Assembly: GCA_016795065.1 (NCBI GenBank)
Contig: JAEUIU010000019.1
Coordinates: 1-50,940, forward strand
Reading direction: 5' to 3'
DNA length: 50,940 nt
Source of the DNA: Phycisphaerae bacterium
Lineage (GTDB): Bacteria > Planctomycetota > Phycisphaerae > Phycisphaerales > SM1A02
Program-made: the position numbers and the translations under genes
Notes under the pieces: model-generated
What the model was told of the DNA's origin: nothing
The model's database searches: none
Seen by the model: only the letters and a program-made list of their open reading frames with translations
Shown here: positions 1 to 7,289 of the stretch, piece by piece
Position numbering within the stretch: the stretch's first letter is position 1
Layout: every line of letters begins with the position of its first letter

Positions 1-150
1 AACGTCTACATACCCCCGATCCACGACCCTCGCAACCCAGCCGAGGGTGTCCGCTAGGCGAATCCACTAAACCACAAAACTCCCCCTGATGCGGGCAAGA
101 CGCAGGGCTAAGGCCGCCTAGGAGCGAAGGCGCCTGAACGCGCAGGCGGG

Positions 151-594
151 TTGGTCGCTTGGATAGCCGTGGTCAAGCAATTGGAACTGACCTCCGATCA
201 GACCGCGAAGATCGACGCTCACGTTGCTGAGTTCCAAGCCGCACAACAGGCATGGATGCAGGAGAACGGGACCAAAGCGAAGGCGCTTGAAGCGAAGTCT
301 CGCGAGGAAAAGAAGAACGGCGATCTGTCGGAAGCAACCAAGAAGGAACTTGCCGAGCTCAACGCTACCCGTCCGAGCCCTCCGCAGGTTCAAGAGAAGA
401 TCACCGCCCTGCTGACAGTTGAACAGAAGGCTGCGTTGGAGACGAAGCTCGCGGAGGCACGCGCAGCCGCCCAAGAGAAGAAGAACGAGCAGGCCCGCAA
501 GCGCCGCGATGCGGAGCGAGGGAACGGCAAGTCCGATGTGGGGACCGGGGGAGGCAGCGGTCGTGAAGGCGGGAAAGGGCGCACCGGCAAGTGA
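151..594 (+). CDS. LTxxQ-type (Spy/CpxP-like) helical protein, 5' end doubtful
   Basis: A charged, almost wholly helical protein of 147 residues if TTG 151 is used. Two motifs resemble the LTxxQ motifs of the Spy/CpxP periplasmic sensor/chaperone family: LTSDQTAKI near the N-terminus and LLTVEQKAAL near residue 90. The C-terminus is Gly/Arg/Lys-rich. Family members normally start with a signal peptide; here none is visible and the frame is closed by TAA at 109-111, so the gene may have lost its 5' end by frameshift, or start at TTG 151 or GTG 169 as a cytoplasmic remnant. A strong hairpin terminator follows at 727-756. The family assignment is by motif only. Confidence 0.5.
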   Translation: MVAWIAVVKQLELTSDQTAKIDAHVAEFQAAQQAWMQENGTKAKALEAKSREEKKNGDLSEATKKELAELNATRPSPPQVQEKITALLTVEQKAALETKLAEARAAAQEKKNEQARKRRDAERGNGKSDVGTGGGSGREGGKGRTGK

Positions 595-726
595 GAATGA
601 GCGGGCGGCGAGACGCCATCAGGAGCCGCTCCTGTCGTTCCTGGTTGGTCTGTAGGCGTCGAGCAATGAGTCTGGCCAGTGCCCTTCCCGAATCACCACG
701 CCGGTTCTTGACAGGATGAAAAAGAA

Positions 727-760
727 CGCGGGCCCGAGTTCACGCTCGGGCCCGCGTTTT
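727..760. terminator. Strong bidirectional hairpin terminator
   Basis: A perfect 12-bp GC-rich stem (727-738 with 745-756) closes a 6-nt loop and is followed by TTTTCGTTTTT on the plus strand. Read on the minus strand, the stem is followed by TTCTTTTTC. It can end both the plus-strand gene at 151-594 and the pseudopilin gene arriving from 1909. Confidence 0.85.
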
Positions 761-865
761 CGTTTTTGAACTTACGCCAGAGGCTATGGTCAGCCATCCG
801 GATCACACGCGCGGCGGGGATTGGCGATCCAATCGTGGCCCACCCGTACCTGCTTGACACCGATC

Positions 866-1909
866 TCAGCCACCACCGAAGACGCGCACGTCGTCGTACT
901 TCTCCAGTGCCGCCGGACCGCCCGGGTTGCCCTTGCCGGGATCGTTACCCGCGCCCGGCTGATTCGTGGTGCTGACCACGTCGATCCACGGCTTGGTCGA
1001 TGTGCCGAAACCATCGAACTTCGAGAAGTAGATGCCATCGGCGCCCGCCGAAATCAACGCAAACTTTCCGCGAGCCGTGCCCGTGAGTGGAGCGTTCGAA
1101 GCGCCAAAAGCAGGGCTTCGAATGAACTGAGCCAGCGTCTCTTCAGGACTGGGCGTGACACCGGAAGCGGGATTGAGCAGACTTGCCTCCTGAGACTTGC
1201 CGAGGTCGCCCAAGCCCAACGAGCGAAGGTACGGTGCATTCGTGATGATGTTGAATCGCCCCGCCGCCGCGGTGCCGACCAGCGGACCGGTCTCGCGCAC
1301 GGAGCGGAAATAGAGGACGGGTTGGCCCCAAGCGTCGAGGACGTCTGGGAGGTCAACCAGCGGCGATCCAGAGCCGTTCGCCTCCGCAACTTGGCCAGCC
1401 ACGCTACTGAACTCATCAGACTTCGGCGAGAAGAACGGCGGATACTGCTTGCCCGCAATGCGCGGACCCTTGCCGATCTCAAAGGGGTTGAGCTTGAACT
1501 TGAACGAGGTGCTTCCGCTTCCGATCGTGTACTCAGTCCAGCCGGTGGTGAAGTTCGAGTACTGCGGATCGTCCTCAGCCACCGCGCCGCCCATCAGATG
1601 AAGAAGGGCGTTCTCCGTGGCCGAGATGGTCGGATCAGCGGCCAGCGTTTCTTCCGGCACCAGTCCGGGGTAGTAGCCGAACTCCTGCTGGAAGCTCTCA
1701 ATCGCCTTGGCGAACTCCTGCAGCGTCGAACTGGTCTGGGACCGCTTCGCGTTGCCGAGAGCCTTGGCGAGGGCGGGCAGCAGGATGCCGATCAGAAGAA
1801 CGATGATCCCGATCGCCACCAAGAGCTCGGTGATCGTGAATCCGTACGAGCGGCGGGGGGCCGGGCTGGGTCGAAGGGTGGGGCTGGTTGAGCAAACGGT
1901 CGGCGGCAT
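866..1909 (-). CDS. Type II secretion / type IV pilin-like pseudopilin (GspG-like)
   Basis: A 347-residue protein with a prepilin leader. A 23-residue basic leader ends in Gly23, followed by Phe24 and the invariant Glu28 (GFTITELLVAIG), then one hydrophobic helix. Prepilin peptidase would cleave after Gly23 and methylate Phe24. The globular part is longer than in classical GspG (about 140 residues) and contains LDAWGQPVLYFRS and FALISAGADGIYF, typical of pseudopilin major-subunit ends. Start ATG 1909 places the leader correctly and has GAGG upstream; the open frame continues to 2014 without pilin features. No other secretion gene is adjacent, as is common for the many stand-alone pseudopilins of planctomycetes. 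Role in a pseudopilus is inferred. Confidence 0.85.
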   Translation of the reverse strand: MPPTVCSTSPTLRPSPAPRRSYGFTITELLVAIGIIVLLIGILLPALAKALGNAKRSQTSSTLQEFAKAIESFQQEFGYYPGLVPEETLAADPTISATENALLHLMGGAVAEDDPQYSNFTTGWTEYTIGSGSTSFKFKLNPFEIGKGPRIAGKQYPPFFSPKSDEFSSVAGQVAEANGSGSPLVDLPDVLDAWGQPVLYFRSVRETGPLVGTAAAGRFNIITNAPYLRSLGLGDLGKSQEASLLNPASGVTPSPEETLAQFIRSPAFGASNAPLTGTARGKFALISAGADGIYFSKFDGFGTSTKPWIDVVSTTNQPGAGNDPGKGNPGGPAALEKYDDVRVFGGG

Positions 1910-2080
1910 GAGACAGACCTCGTGAGAGGATGCGGCCGCCCCTGGAAACCGGCTCCATGTGTCGGACCGGGGCGCGCCAAAGCCCGCGACAGGCCAAGGC
2001 CTCGTCACGCTCATCCGGGACGATCACTGTACGCGAGGAGCTCCTGACATGATCCGAGCAGGTCGCAAGTTCGTCGCCCG

Positions 2081-2122
2081 GCTTTCAGGCTTCAGCTTTC
2101 AGGCTTCAGCTTTCAGGCTTCA
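2081..2122. repeat. Three tandem copies of a 14-bp repeat
   Basis: GCTTTCAGGCTTCA occurs three times without spacer (2081-2094, 2095-2108, 2109-2122), just past the trmL stop codon. It has no coding sense in either strand and looks like a small slippage-prone minisatellite in the trmL 3' untranslated region. Confidence 0.9.
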
Positions 2123-2126
2123 ATTC

Positions 2127-2681
2127 TTAGGCCTCGGGCGAATCGCGCCCGTTCGACGCCTGCCAGGGGAGTGTCCCTGCGGAGCGTAGTTGCCGAAGTC
2201 CTTCGTACACGGCGATGGCTGCGGCGGTGGCCAGGTTGAGACTCCGGGCTTCGGGTATCGGGACCATGGGTAAGGTCAGCCGGTGGTCCGCCCCATAGGT
2301 CTCATCCACCCAGCGGTGGGTTTCGGCATCCACCCCCTTGGTCTCTCGGCCAAAGAGGAGGTAGTCGCCTCGGCGAAGCGGAGCGTCCCAGATCGACCGC
2401 CCTGACTTGGTGGTCATCAACCAAAGTCGGGCCGGTCGCTCGGTCGCCAAGAAGGCCTCCCACGAGGCGTGCTCGCGACAGTCCACCAAGTGCCAGTAGT
2501 CCAGTCCGGCCCGCCTGCGAGCCTTCTCGTCCATATCAAAGCCAATGGGATGGATCACGTGCAATCGACATCCGGTTGCGACGGCTGTCCGACCGATGTT
2601 CCCGGTGTTGTTGGGTATCTCGGGGTGGAGAAGGACGATGTGAAACGCTGGCAACTGGGAGGCGTCCTCGTCATCGTGCAT
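2127..2681 (-). CDS. trmL: tRNA (cytidine/uridine-34 2'-O)-methyltransferase
   Basis: A SPOUT-fold (trefoil-knot) methyltransferase that methylates the ribose of the wobble base of tRNA-Leu using S-adenosylmethionine. The three family motifs are seen in order: HPEIPNNTGNIGRTAVATG (motif 1), LLFGRETKGV (motif 2) and LPMVPIPEARSLNLATAAAI followed by YEGLRQL (motif 3, knot and cofactor loop). Length is 184 residues from ATG 2681, against about 155 for E. coli TrmL; the extra part is a short acidic N-terminus and a C-terminal tail. The frame stays open to 2996 but upstream residues show no family match. There is no clear ribosome binding site before 2681. Divergent from the EF-G-like gene. Confidence 0.88.
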   Translation of the reverse strand: MHDDEDASQLPAFHIVLLHPEIPNNTGNIGRTAVATGCRLHVIHPIGFDMDEKARRRAGLDYWHLVDCREHASWEAFLATERPARLWLMTTKSGRSIWDAPLRRGDYLLFGRETKGVDAETHRWVDETYGADHRLTLPMVPIPEARSLNLATAAAIAVYEGLRQLRSAGTLPWQASNGRDSPEA

Positions 2682-2900
2682 CGCCGCACGAAGTTCGGAG
2701 GATTGAGACGGCGCTTCTGCGCGGGCAGAGGCGTCGGCGGGAGCGAATCGTGATTCCCTGTGGGTTTCGCCGTCGGACACGCCGAGACGATAGCGGGTGG
2801 TCACCGGTTGGCGATAGGCTACCGATCCGGCCCCCCGGATTCCTCGAATCCCCGCCAGGCCGCCGTCACCGCTGTGACTGGCGCTCCTAGGCACCGTAGA

Positions 2901-2921
2901 GCATGCCACCCTTCGGCATGC
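2901..2921. other. Hairpin in the EF-G-like gene leader
   Basis: GCATGCC and GGCATGC form a perfect 7-bp inverted repeat around a 7-nt loop, 35 nt before the EF-G-like start codon and in the divergent region shared with trmL. Role unknown. Confidence 0.5.
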
Positions 2922-2956
2922 GGGATCCGTGGTCGGGCCGCACGAGGAGCCCAGCC

Positions 2957-5023
2957 ATGAGTGGACATACGACAACCGACATTCGTAACGTGGCAATCGT
3001 AGGTGGCGCCGGGACGGGCAAGACGACGCTCGTCGAGGCGCTTCTTCTTGCCACCGGGACGATTATGAAGGCGGGTCGGATCGAAGATGGCAACACCGTC
3101 TGCGACCACGACCCGATCGCCAAGGAATTGATGCACTCGGTGGACAGCTCAGTCGTCCACATGAAGCACGGCGGGGCAGAGATCACGCTCGTCGATACCC
3201 CTGGTTCCCCCGGGTTCATGGGCAAGGCGATCACGGTCTTTCCCGCGGTGGAAACAGTGGCGGTGACGCTCGATTCCGCCAAGGGGATCGATCCGGTCGC
3301 CCGGCGGCTCATGGCCGTCGCCGAGAACCGCAACCTTCCATGCATGATCATCGTCAACAAGATCGATCACGCGGTGACCGACCCCGGCGAGCTGGAGATG
3401 CTGCTCGCCTCGATTCAAGAGACCTTTGGCGGGATCTGCCGCCCGATCAACCTTCCAACAGGGAATGGTTCGGGTGTCATCGACTGCTACCGCGGCACGC
3501 AAGGCACAAGCGATCTGGGCGCCGTCAGCGACTTCCACACCGGCATCGTCGAGCAGATCGTCGAGGTCGATGAGGAGACCCTCAACGCCTACCTGAGCGG
3601 GCAGGAAGTCGACGAGGCCCACCTCCACTCCTGCTTCGAGAAGGCCCTCCGCGAGCGGCACCTGATTCCGATCTGCTTCGTCAGCGCGAAGTCGGGCGCT
3701 GGCCTGAAGGAACTGCTCGACGCCTTCGCGAACCTCTGCCCGAACCCGACCGAAGGCAACCCGCGTCCCTTCGAGTACGAGGAGAACGGCGAAGCGAAAC
3801 TCTGGCAAGCGACCGCTGATGCATCGCAGCCGGCGGTGAGCCACGTCTTCAAAGTCACCAGCGACCCCTACGTCGGCAAGCTGGCCATCTTCCGCGTCCA
3901 TCAGGGCACGGTGAGGAAGGAGTCGCACCCCAAGGTCGATGACGGCAAGAAGCCGATCCGCATCGCTCACATCTTCCGGCTGCAGGGCTCCAAACACATC
4001 GAGGTCGATCAACTCGTCGCCGGTGATATCGGCGCGACCAGCAAGATCGACGACGTCCACTTCAACAGCGTCCTCCACGATGGCGAAATCGGCGAGCACA
4101 TGCACCTGCGTCCGCTGCCGCTGCCGGTGCCGATGTTCGGGCTCGCGGTCGAGGCCGCCAACCGCGCTGCCGAAGCGAAGATGGGCGAAGCACTCGCCAA
4201 GCTGCATAGCGAGGATCCGACGCTTCGCATCGAACACGTGCCGGCCACCGGCGAGACGGTCCTTCGCGGGCTGGACGAGCTGCATCTTCGCACCAAGATC
4301 CGGATGTTGAAGGATCGCTACGCGGTCGACGTCACCAGCAAGCCGCCGCGCATCGCGTACAAGGAGACGATCACCGCTCGCGCCGACGGGCACCACCGTC
4401 ACAAGAAGCAGTCCGGCGGCGCTGGTCAGTTCGGCGAGGTTTTCCTGCGGGTCGAGCCGATGCCGGTCTTTGAGCGCGGCGGACCTGACTTCGAGTTCGT
4501 CGACGACACCTTCGGCGGCTCGATCCCGAAGCAGTTCCTGCCGGCGATCGAGAAGGGCATCCGCCAGGTTCTGTTGGAAGGGGCGATCGCCGGTTACCCA
4601 ATGACAGGGGTGCGGGTGAGCGTCTACGACGGCAAGTACCACCCGGTCGACAGCAAGGAAGTCGCCTTCGTCACCGCTGGCCGACGGGCCTTCATCGACG
4701 CCATCCTGAAGGCCAAGCCGGTTTTGTTGGAGCCGATCGTCAAGCTGGAGATCAACGTCCCGGCCGACCACATCGGAACGATCGCTGGTGACCTCTCCGG
4801 CAAGCGGGGCCGCATTCAGGGCACCGACATGCTGGCAGGCAACATGAGCATCATCCGGGCCGAGGCCCCGCTCTCCGAGGTCATGAACTACGCCAACCAG
4901 CTCAAGTCAATGACCGGCGGGGTCGGGACCTTCGTCATGGAATACAGCCATGACGAAACGGCCCCGAGCACCGTCCGCGATGCCGAAGTGGCCCGCTTCA
5001 AGCCGCGTCCGGAAGAGGAGTAA
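2957..5023 (+). CDS. Elongation factor G-like GTPase (EF-G2 type)
   Basis: A 688-residue translational GTPase with full EF-G architecture. GTP-binding motifs: P-loop GGAGTGKTT (residues 16-24), DTPG (80-83), NKID and SAKSG. Domain II, III, IV and V follow; domain IV keeps the loop YDGKYHPVDS with its conserved histidine, and domain V carries GRIQGTDML. It differs from canonical FusA: G1 is GGAGTGKTT rather than AHIDAGKTT, and the switch I stretch ELMHSVDSSV lacks the usual RGITI threonine. These traits match the EF-G-like (fusA2) subfamily, whose members have weak or no translocation activity in tested species. ATG 2957 is chosen over 2903 because AGGAG lies 7 nt upstream. No str operon neighbours (rpsL, rpsG, tuf) are present, supporting a paralogue. 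Confidence 0.9.
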   Translation: MSGHTTTDIRNVAIVGGAGTGKTTLVEALLLATGTIMKAGRIEDGNTVCDHDPIAKELMHSVDSSVVHMKHGGAEITLVDTPGSPGFMGKAITVFPAVETVAVTLDSAKGIDPVARRLMAVAENRNLPCMIIVNKIDHAVTDPGELEMLLASIQETFGGICRPINLPTGNGSGVIDCYRGTQGTSDLGAVSDFHTGIVEQIVEVDEETLNAYLSGQEVDEAHLHSCFEKALRERHLIPICFVSAKSGAGLKELLDAFANLCPNPTEGNPRPFEYEENGEAKLWQATADASQPAVSHVFKVTSDPYVGKLAIFRVHQGTVRKESHPKVDDGKKPIRIAHIFRLQGSKHIEVDQLVAGDIGATSKIDDVHFNSVLHDGEIGEHMHLRPLPLPVPMFGLAVEAANRAAEAKMGEALAKLHSEDPTLRIEHVPATGETVLRGLDELHLRTKIRMLKDRYAVDVTSKPPRIAYKETITARADGHHRHKKQSGGAGQFGEVFLRVEPMPVFERGGPDFEFVDDTFGGSIPKQFLPAIEKGIRQVLLEGAIAGYPMTGVRVSVYDGKYHPVDSKEVAFVTAGRRAFIDAILKAKPVLLEPIVKLEINVPADHIGTIAGDLSGKRGRIQGTDMLAGNMSIIRAEAPLSEVMNYANQLKSMTGGVGTFVMEYSHDETAPSTVRDAEVARFKPRPEEE

Positions 5024-5156
5024 GCGGAGGGGGAGGGCCCTTCGACCTCCTCAATACCGACGGCTACCCCGACTGATCCACGCGAGGCGACCCTCATCCG
5101 GTCGCCTCGCTTTCGTTGTGGGGGGCGAACGCTCGGGCGGCTTCACGCCGTCCTCT

Positions 5157-5188
5157 TTGACCTCGACTTCGCAAGCGGCCGATATACT
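5157..5188 (+). promoter_or_regulatory. Candidate leaderless promoter of the 51-residue peptide gene
   Basis: TATACT (5183-5188) ends 7 nt before ATG 5196, and TTGACC lies at 5157-5162. The 20-bp spacer is longer than ideal, so only the -10 box is well supported. No ribosome binding site precedes the start codon. Confidence 0.5.
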
Positions 5189-5195
5189 CCGCACC

Positions 5196-5351
5196 ATGCT
5201 TCAGTCGCCCGTCGCCGCTGTCCTCTTTGCCAACGCCCTTTGGCTCGTCGTCTGCTCGATCTGGGCCATCCTCTGCTTTGGGCAGGCTGGCAAGGACCGC
5301 GCCGCCCGCACCGGCTTCCAGAAGCCGATCGGCCCCAACGACATCGACTGA
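5196..5351 (+). CDS. Small single-pass membrane protein, 51 residues
   Basis: An N-terminal hydrophobic helix (residues about 5-29, FANALWLVVCSIWAILCF) is followed by a short basic/polar tail ending in GFQKPIGPNDID. No named family is recognised. Support for it being real comes from the sigma-70-like TATACT box placed for a leaderless mRNA, the membrane helix, and its fit between the EF-G-like gene and the convergent GT39 gene, with 10 bp to the latter. Topology (N-out or N-in) cannot be decided. Confidence 0.6.
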   Translation: MLQSPVAAVLFANALWLVVCSIWAILCFGQAGKDRAARTGFQKPIGPNDID

Positions 5352-5361
5352 GCGGCCCGCA

Positions 5362-7128
5362 TCACTCGCGCGGCGGAGGCGGCGGTTCCATCGGCCGTTC
5401 GCGAATCGCGATCACCTTCACCGGTCGGTTGAACCAGCGCGTCCACGTCGCACCGAGCGGCTCGAGCCGATTCGCCACGCTTTCGGGGTCCTGTCGAGCG
5501 AGCTTGATGCTTCGCTCGAGTTCGTCCTCGGCGATCTTCGCGTCCAAGAGAAGAATCGCCGGATAGCGCAGGTCATCCATCGCATCGATGGCCTTGAGCC
5601 CGCTGACATAACGGGTCGGCTTGCGGTTGTAGAACTCGATCGTGGGGTCGACAAAACCGATCGCGATGATGTCCGGTGAGCGCAGGTCGAAGTGTCGCTC
5701 GAGGAACGCGGTGAGGTAGCTCGCTCCCATCGGCGGCGTGAAGCGCGTCTGGATGCCCAGCATGAGCGTCCAAGTCACGGCAAGGCAGAACCACGCGATG
5801 GCCAGACCGCGGGCCCGCGCGGCCAACCCCTGACGCCAGAGGGCCCAGCAAGCGATGCAACCGGTCGGGGCGATTGCCAATGGCAGGACCAGCGCCCAGA
5901 GCTCCGGGACTTCGTGGCGGATCGCCAATGCCGCCCCGAACTGGCCGAGGAAAATCAGAAGCGAACAGATCGCAAGCGTGCGACGCACGTCGGGCGGTCG
6001 GATCGACGCCGTAGGTGTGTCATGGTCGCCGCGGAGCCATCGTTCAAGGGAGATGGCCACCAGCATCGCCGTGGGCGGGGCGAGCGGCAGGAGGTAGGTG
6101 GCGAGCTTGCCCGTCGAGATGCTGAACCCAAGGAAGGGGAAGACGATGGCGATCAGGAGAAGCGCCCGCAGGTCGCCCTGCACGAAGGACCGCAGCGCCT
6201 CGCGCCAGGAGATGTTGAGCCAGGGCAGGACCAGCATCGCCGTCGCCGGATACATGCCCATCAGGTAGATCGGGATGTAGAACCACCACGGTTCCGAGCG
6301 CAGGTCCTTCTCGCCGGTGACGCGTCCGATCGTCTCGTCCCACCAGATCTGCCCCGCGTCCGGGTGGCGCAGCAGAATGAGTGCGGTCCAGATGGCGAAG
6401 GGTGCGAGGGCCATCGGCAAGCCGACGAAGGGATGCAGCCGAAGAAGTTCGCGTGGCCGCCGGGCGAGGATGGCCCACGCTCCGAGAATGAGAAGGGGCC
6501 CCAAAGTAACCTCACGCTTGGTGAGGAACCCAAGGCCGACTGCCGACCAGAGGATGATCGCCGTTCGTACCCGATCCAACCGTGGCGCATCGGCTTCGCT
6601 CATGAGCCGGTGGCCGGCGGCGAGGGCGACAATCCAGAAGCATGCCATCAGGGCGTCGGTGTTGCCCAGTCGTCCGACGACAACCACGTAAGGAGTCAGC
6701 GCGGCGATCGCCGTGGCCACGATGGCGGGCCGGGTGCCGAGCGTTCGTCGCGCAAACGCAAACAGGGCGAGTAGCGCAATGCTGGTCGCGAGCAGGCTCG
6801 GCCAACGCACGGCCATCTCGGTGCGGCCGAGGGCTTGGATCCCGATCGCTTGAAGCCAATAGGTCAGCGGCGGCTTGGTGAGATGGGCCCGGCCGCCGAA
6901 TTCCGGCACCAACCAATTGCCGGTGTCCACCATGCGGGCCGAGACCGACCCATAGCGGCCCTCGTCGGGCGGGAGCAACGGATGTCCCCACGCGAGAAAC
7001 CAAACCAAAAGCACCGACGCGAGCAGGATCAGTCGCTCGGGGAGCGTCAACCGACGAAACTCGGGAGTGAGCGGGGGAAGCACGGTGGATCGGAGGGCCG
7101 TTCGGGCGGAGTCCCCCGAAGCGTTCAC
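5362..7128 (-). CDS. GT39-family (ArnT/PMT-like) membrane glycosyltransferase
   Basis: A 588-residue polytopic glycosyltransferase of the GT-C fold that transfers a sugar from a polyprenyl-phosphate donor on the outer face of the membrane. After the first membrane helix comes the catalytic loop PPDEGRYG (Asp55-Glu56), then GGRAHLTKPPLTYW, both hallmarks of the ArnT/GT39 group. About a dozen hydrophobic helices follow, then a soluble C-terminal domain ending in a proline-rich tail. Sugar and acceptor are unknown; it could glycosylate lipid A or proteins. The start used is GTG 7128, only 8 nt after the 3' end of tRNA-Arg(CCT); an alternative GTG lies 14 codons downstream. Convergent with the 51-residue peptide gene. 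Confidence 0.88.
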   Translation of the reverse strand: MNASGDSARTALRSTVLPPLTPEFRRLTLPERLILLASVLLVWFLAWGHPLLPPDEGRYGSVSARMVDTGNWLVPEFGGRAHLTKPPLTYWLQAIGIQALGRTEMAVRWPSLLATSIALLALFAFARRTLGTRPAIVATAIAALTPYVVVVGRLGNTDALMACFWIVALAAGHRLMSEADAPRLDRVRTAIILWSAVGLGFLTKREVTLGPLLILGAWAILARRPRELLRLHPFVGLPMALAPFAIWTALILLRHPDAGQIWWDETIGRVTGEKDLRSEPWWFYIPIYLMGMYPATAMLVLPWLNISWREALRSFVQGDLRALLLIAIVFPFLGFSISTGKLATYLLPLAPPTAMLVAISLERWLRGDHDTPTASIRPPDVRRTLAICSLLIFLGQFGAALAIRHEVPELWALVLPLAIAPTGCIACWALWRQGLAARARGLAIAWFCLAVTWTLMLGIQTRFTPPMGASYLTAFLERHFDLRSPDIIAIGFVDPTIEFYNRKPTRYVSGLKAIDAMDDLRYPAILLLDAKIAEDELERSIKLARQDPESVANRLEPLGATWTRWFNRPVKVIAIRERPMEPPPPPRE

Positions 7129-7136
7129 GCGAGGAA

Positions 7137-7210
7137 CGCCCCCTGCAAGATTCGAACTTGCGACCTGGTCTTTAGGAAAGACCCGCTCTATCCAGCTGAG
7201 CTAAGAGGGC
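7137..7210 (-). tRNA. tRNA-Arg (anticodon CCT)
   Basis: A complete cloverleaf: acceptor GCCCTCT with AGGGGGC (one G-T pair), D-arm TAGCTCAGCTGGATAGAGC, anticodon stem GGTCT/AGACC around the loop TTCCTAA (anticodon CCT, reading AGG codons), and T-arm GTTCGAATC. Discriminator base is G. The CCA end is not encoded. It is oriented with, and sits 8 nt before, the GT39 gene. Confidence 0.95.
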
Positions 7211-7276
7211 GACGACCCGATTCTACCGGCCTCAGGGCCACAGGGGGATGGCACGCCCAACTGCACCAAAACCCAC

Positions 7277-7282
7277 TACCCT
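7277..7282 (+). promoter_or_regulatory. Candidate -10 box for leaderless cls
   Basis: TACCCT ends 7 nt before GTG 7290, the same geometry as seen at several other genes in the window. It argues for GTG 7290 over ATG 7248 as the cls start. No good -35 box is visible. Confidence 0.4.
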
Positions 7283-7289
7283 CTTCCGT

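Noticed and set aside
1..110. Possible tRNA or other RNA gene at the left edge
   Set aside because: The minus strand gives GGTTTAGTGGATTCGCCTAG, which looks superficially like a D-arm, but no T-arm GTTCGA or pairing acceptor stem can be drawn.
3149..4771. Minus-strand open frame of 540 codons inside the EF-G-like gene
   Set aside because: Antisense shadow: Asp/Leu/Val/Arg-rich, without motifs, while the plus strand carries complete GTPase motifs.
7248..7289. ATG 7248 as the cls start
   Set aside because: The 14 added residues show no family match, and the TACCCT box at 7277-7282 places the start of transcription at GTG 7290. GGGGG before ATG 7248 keeps it possible.
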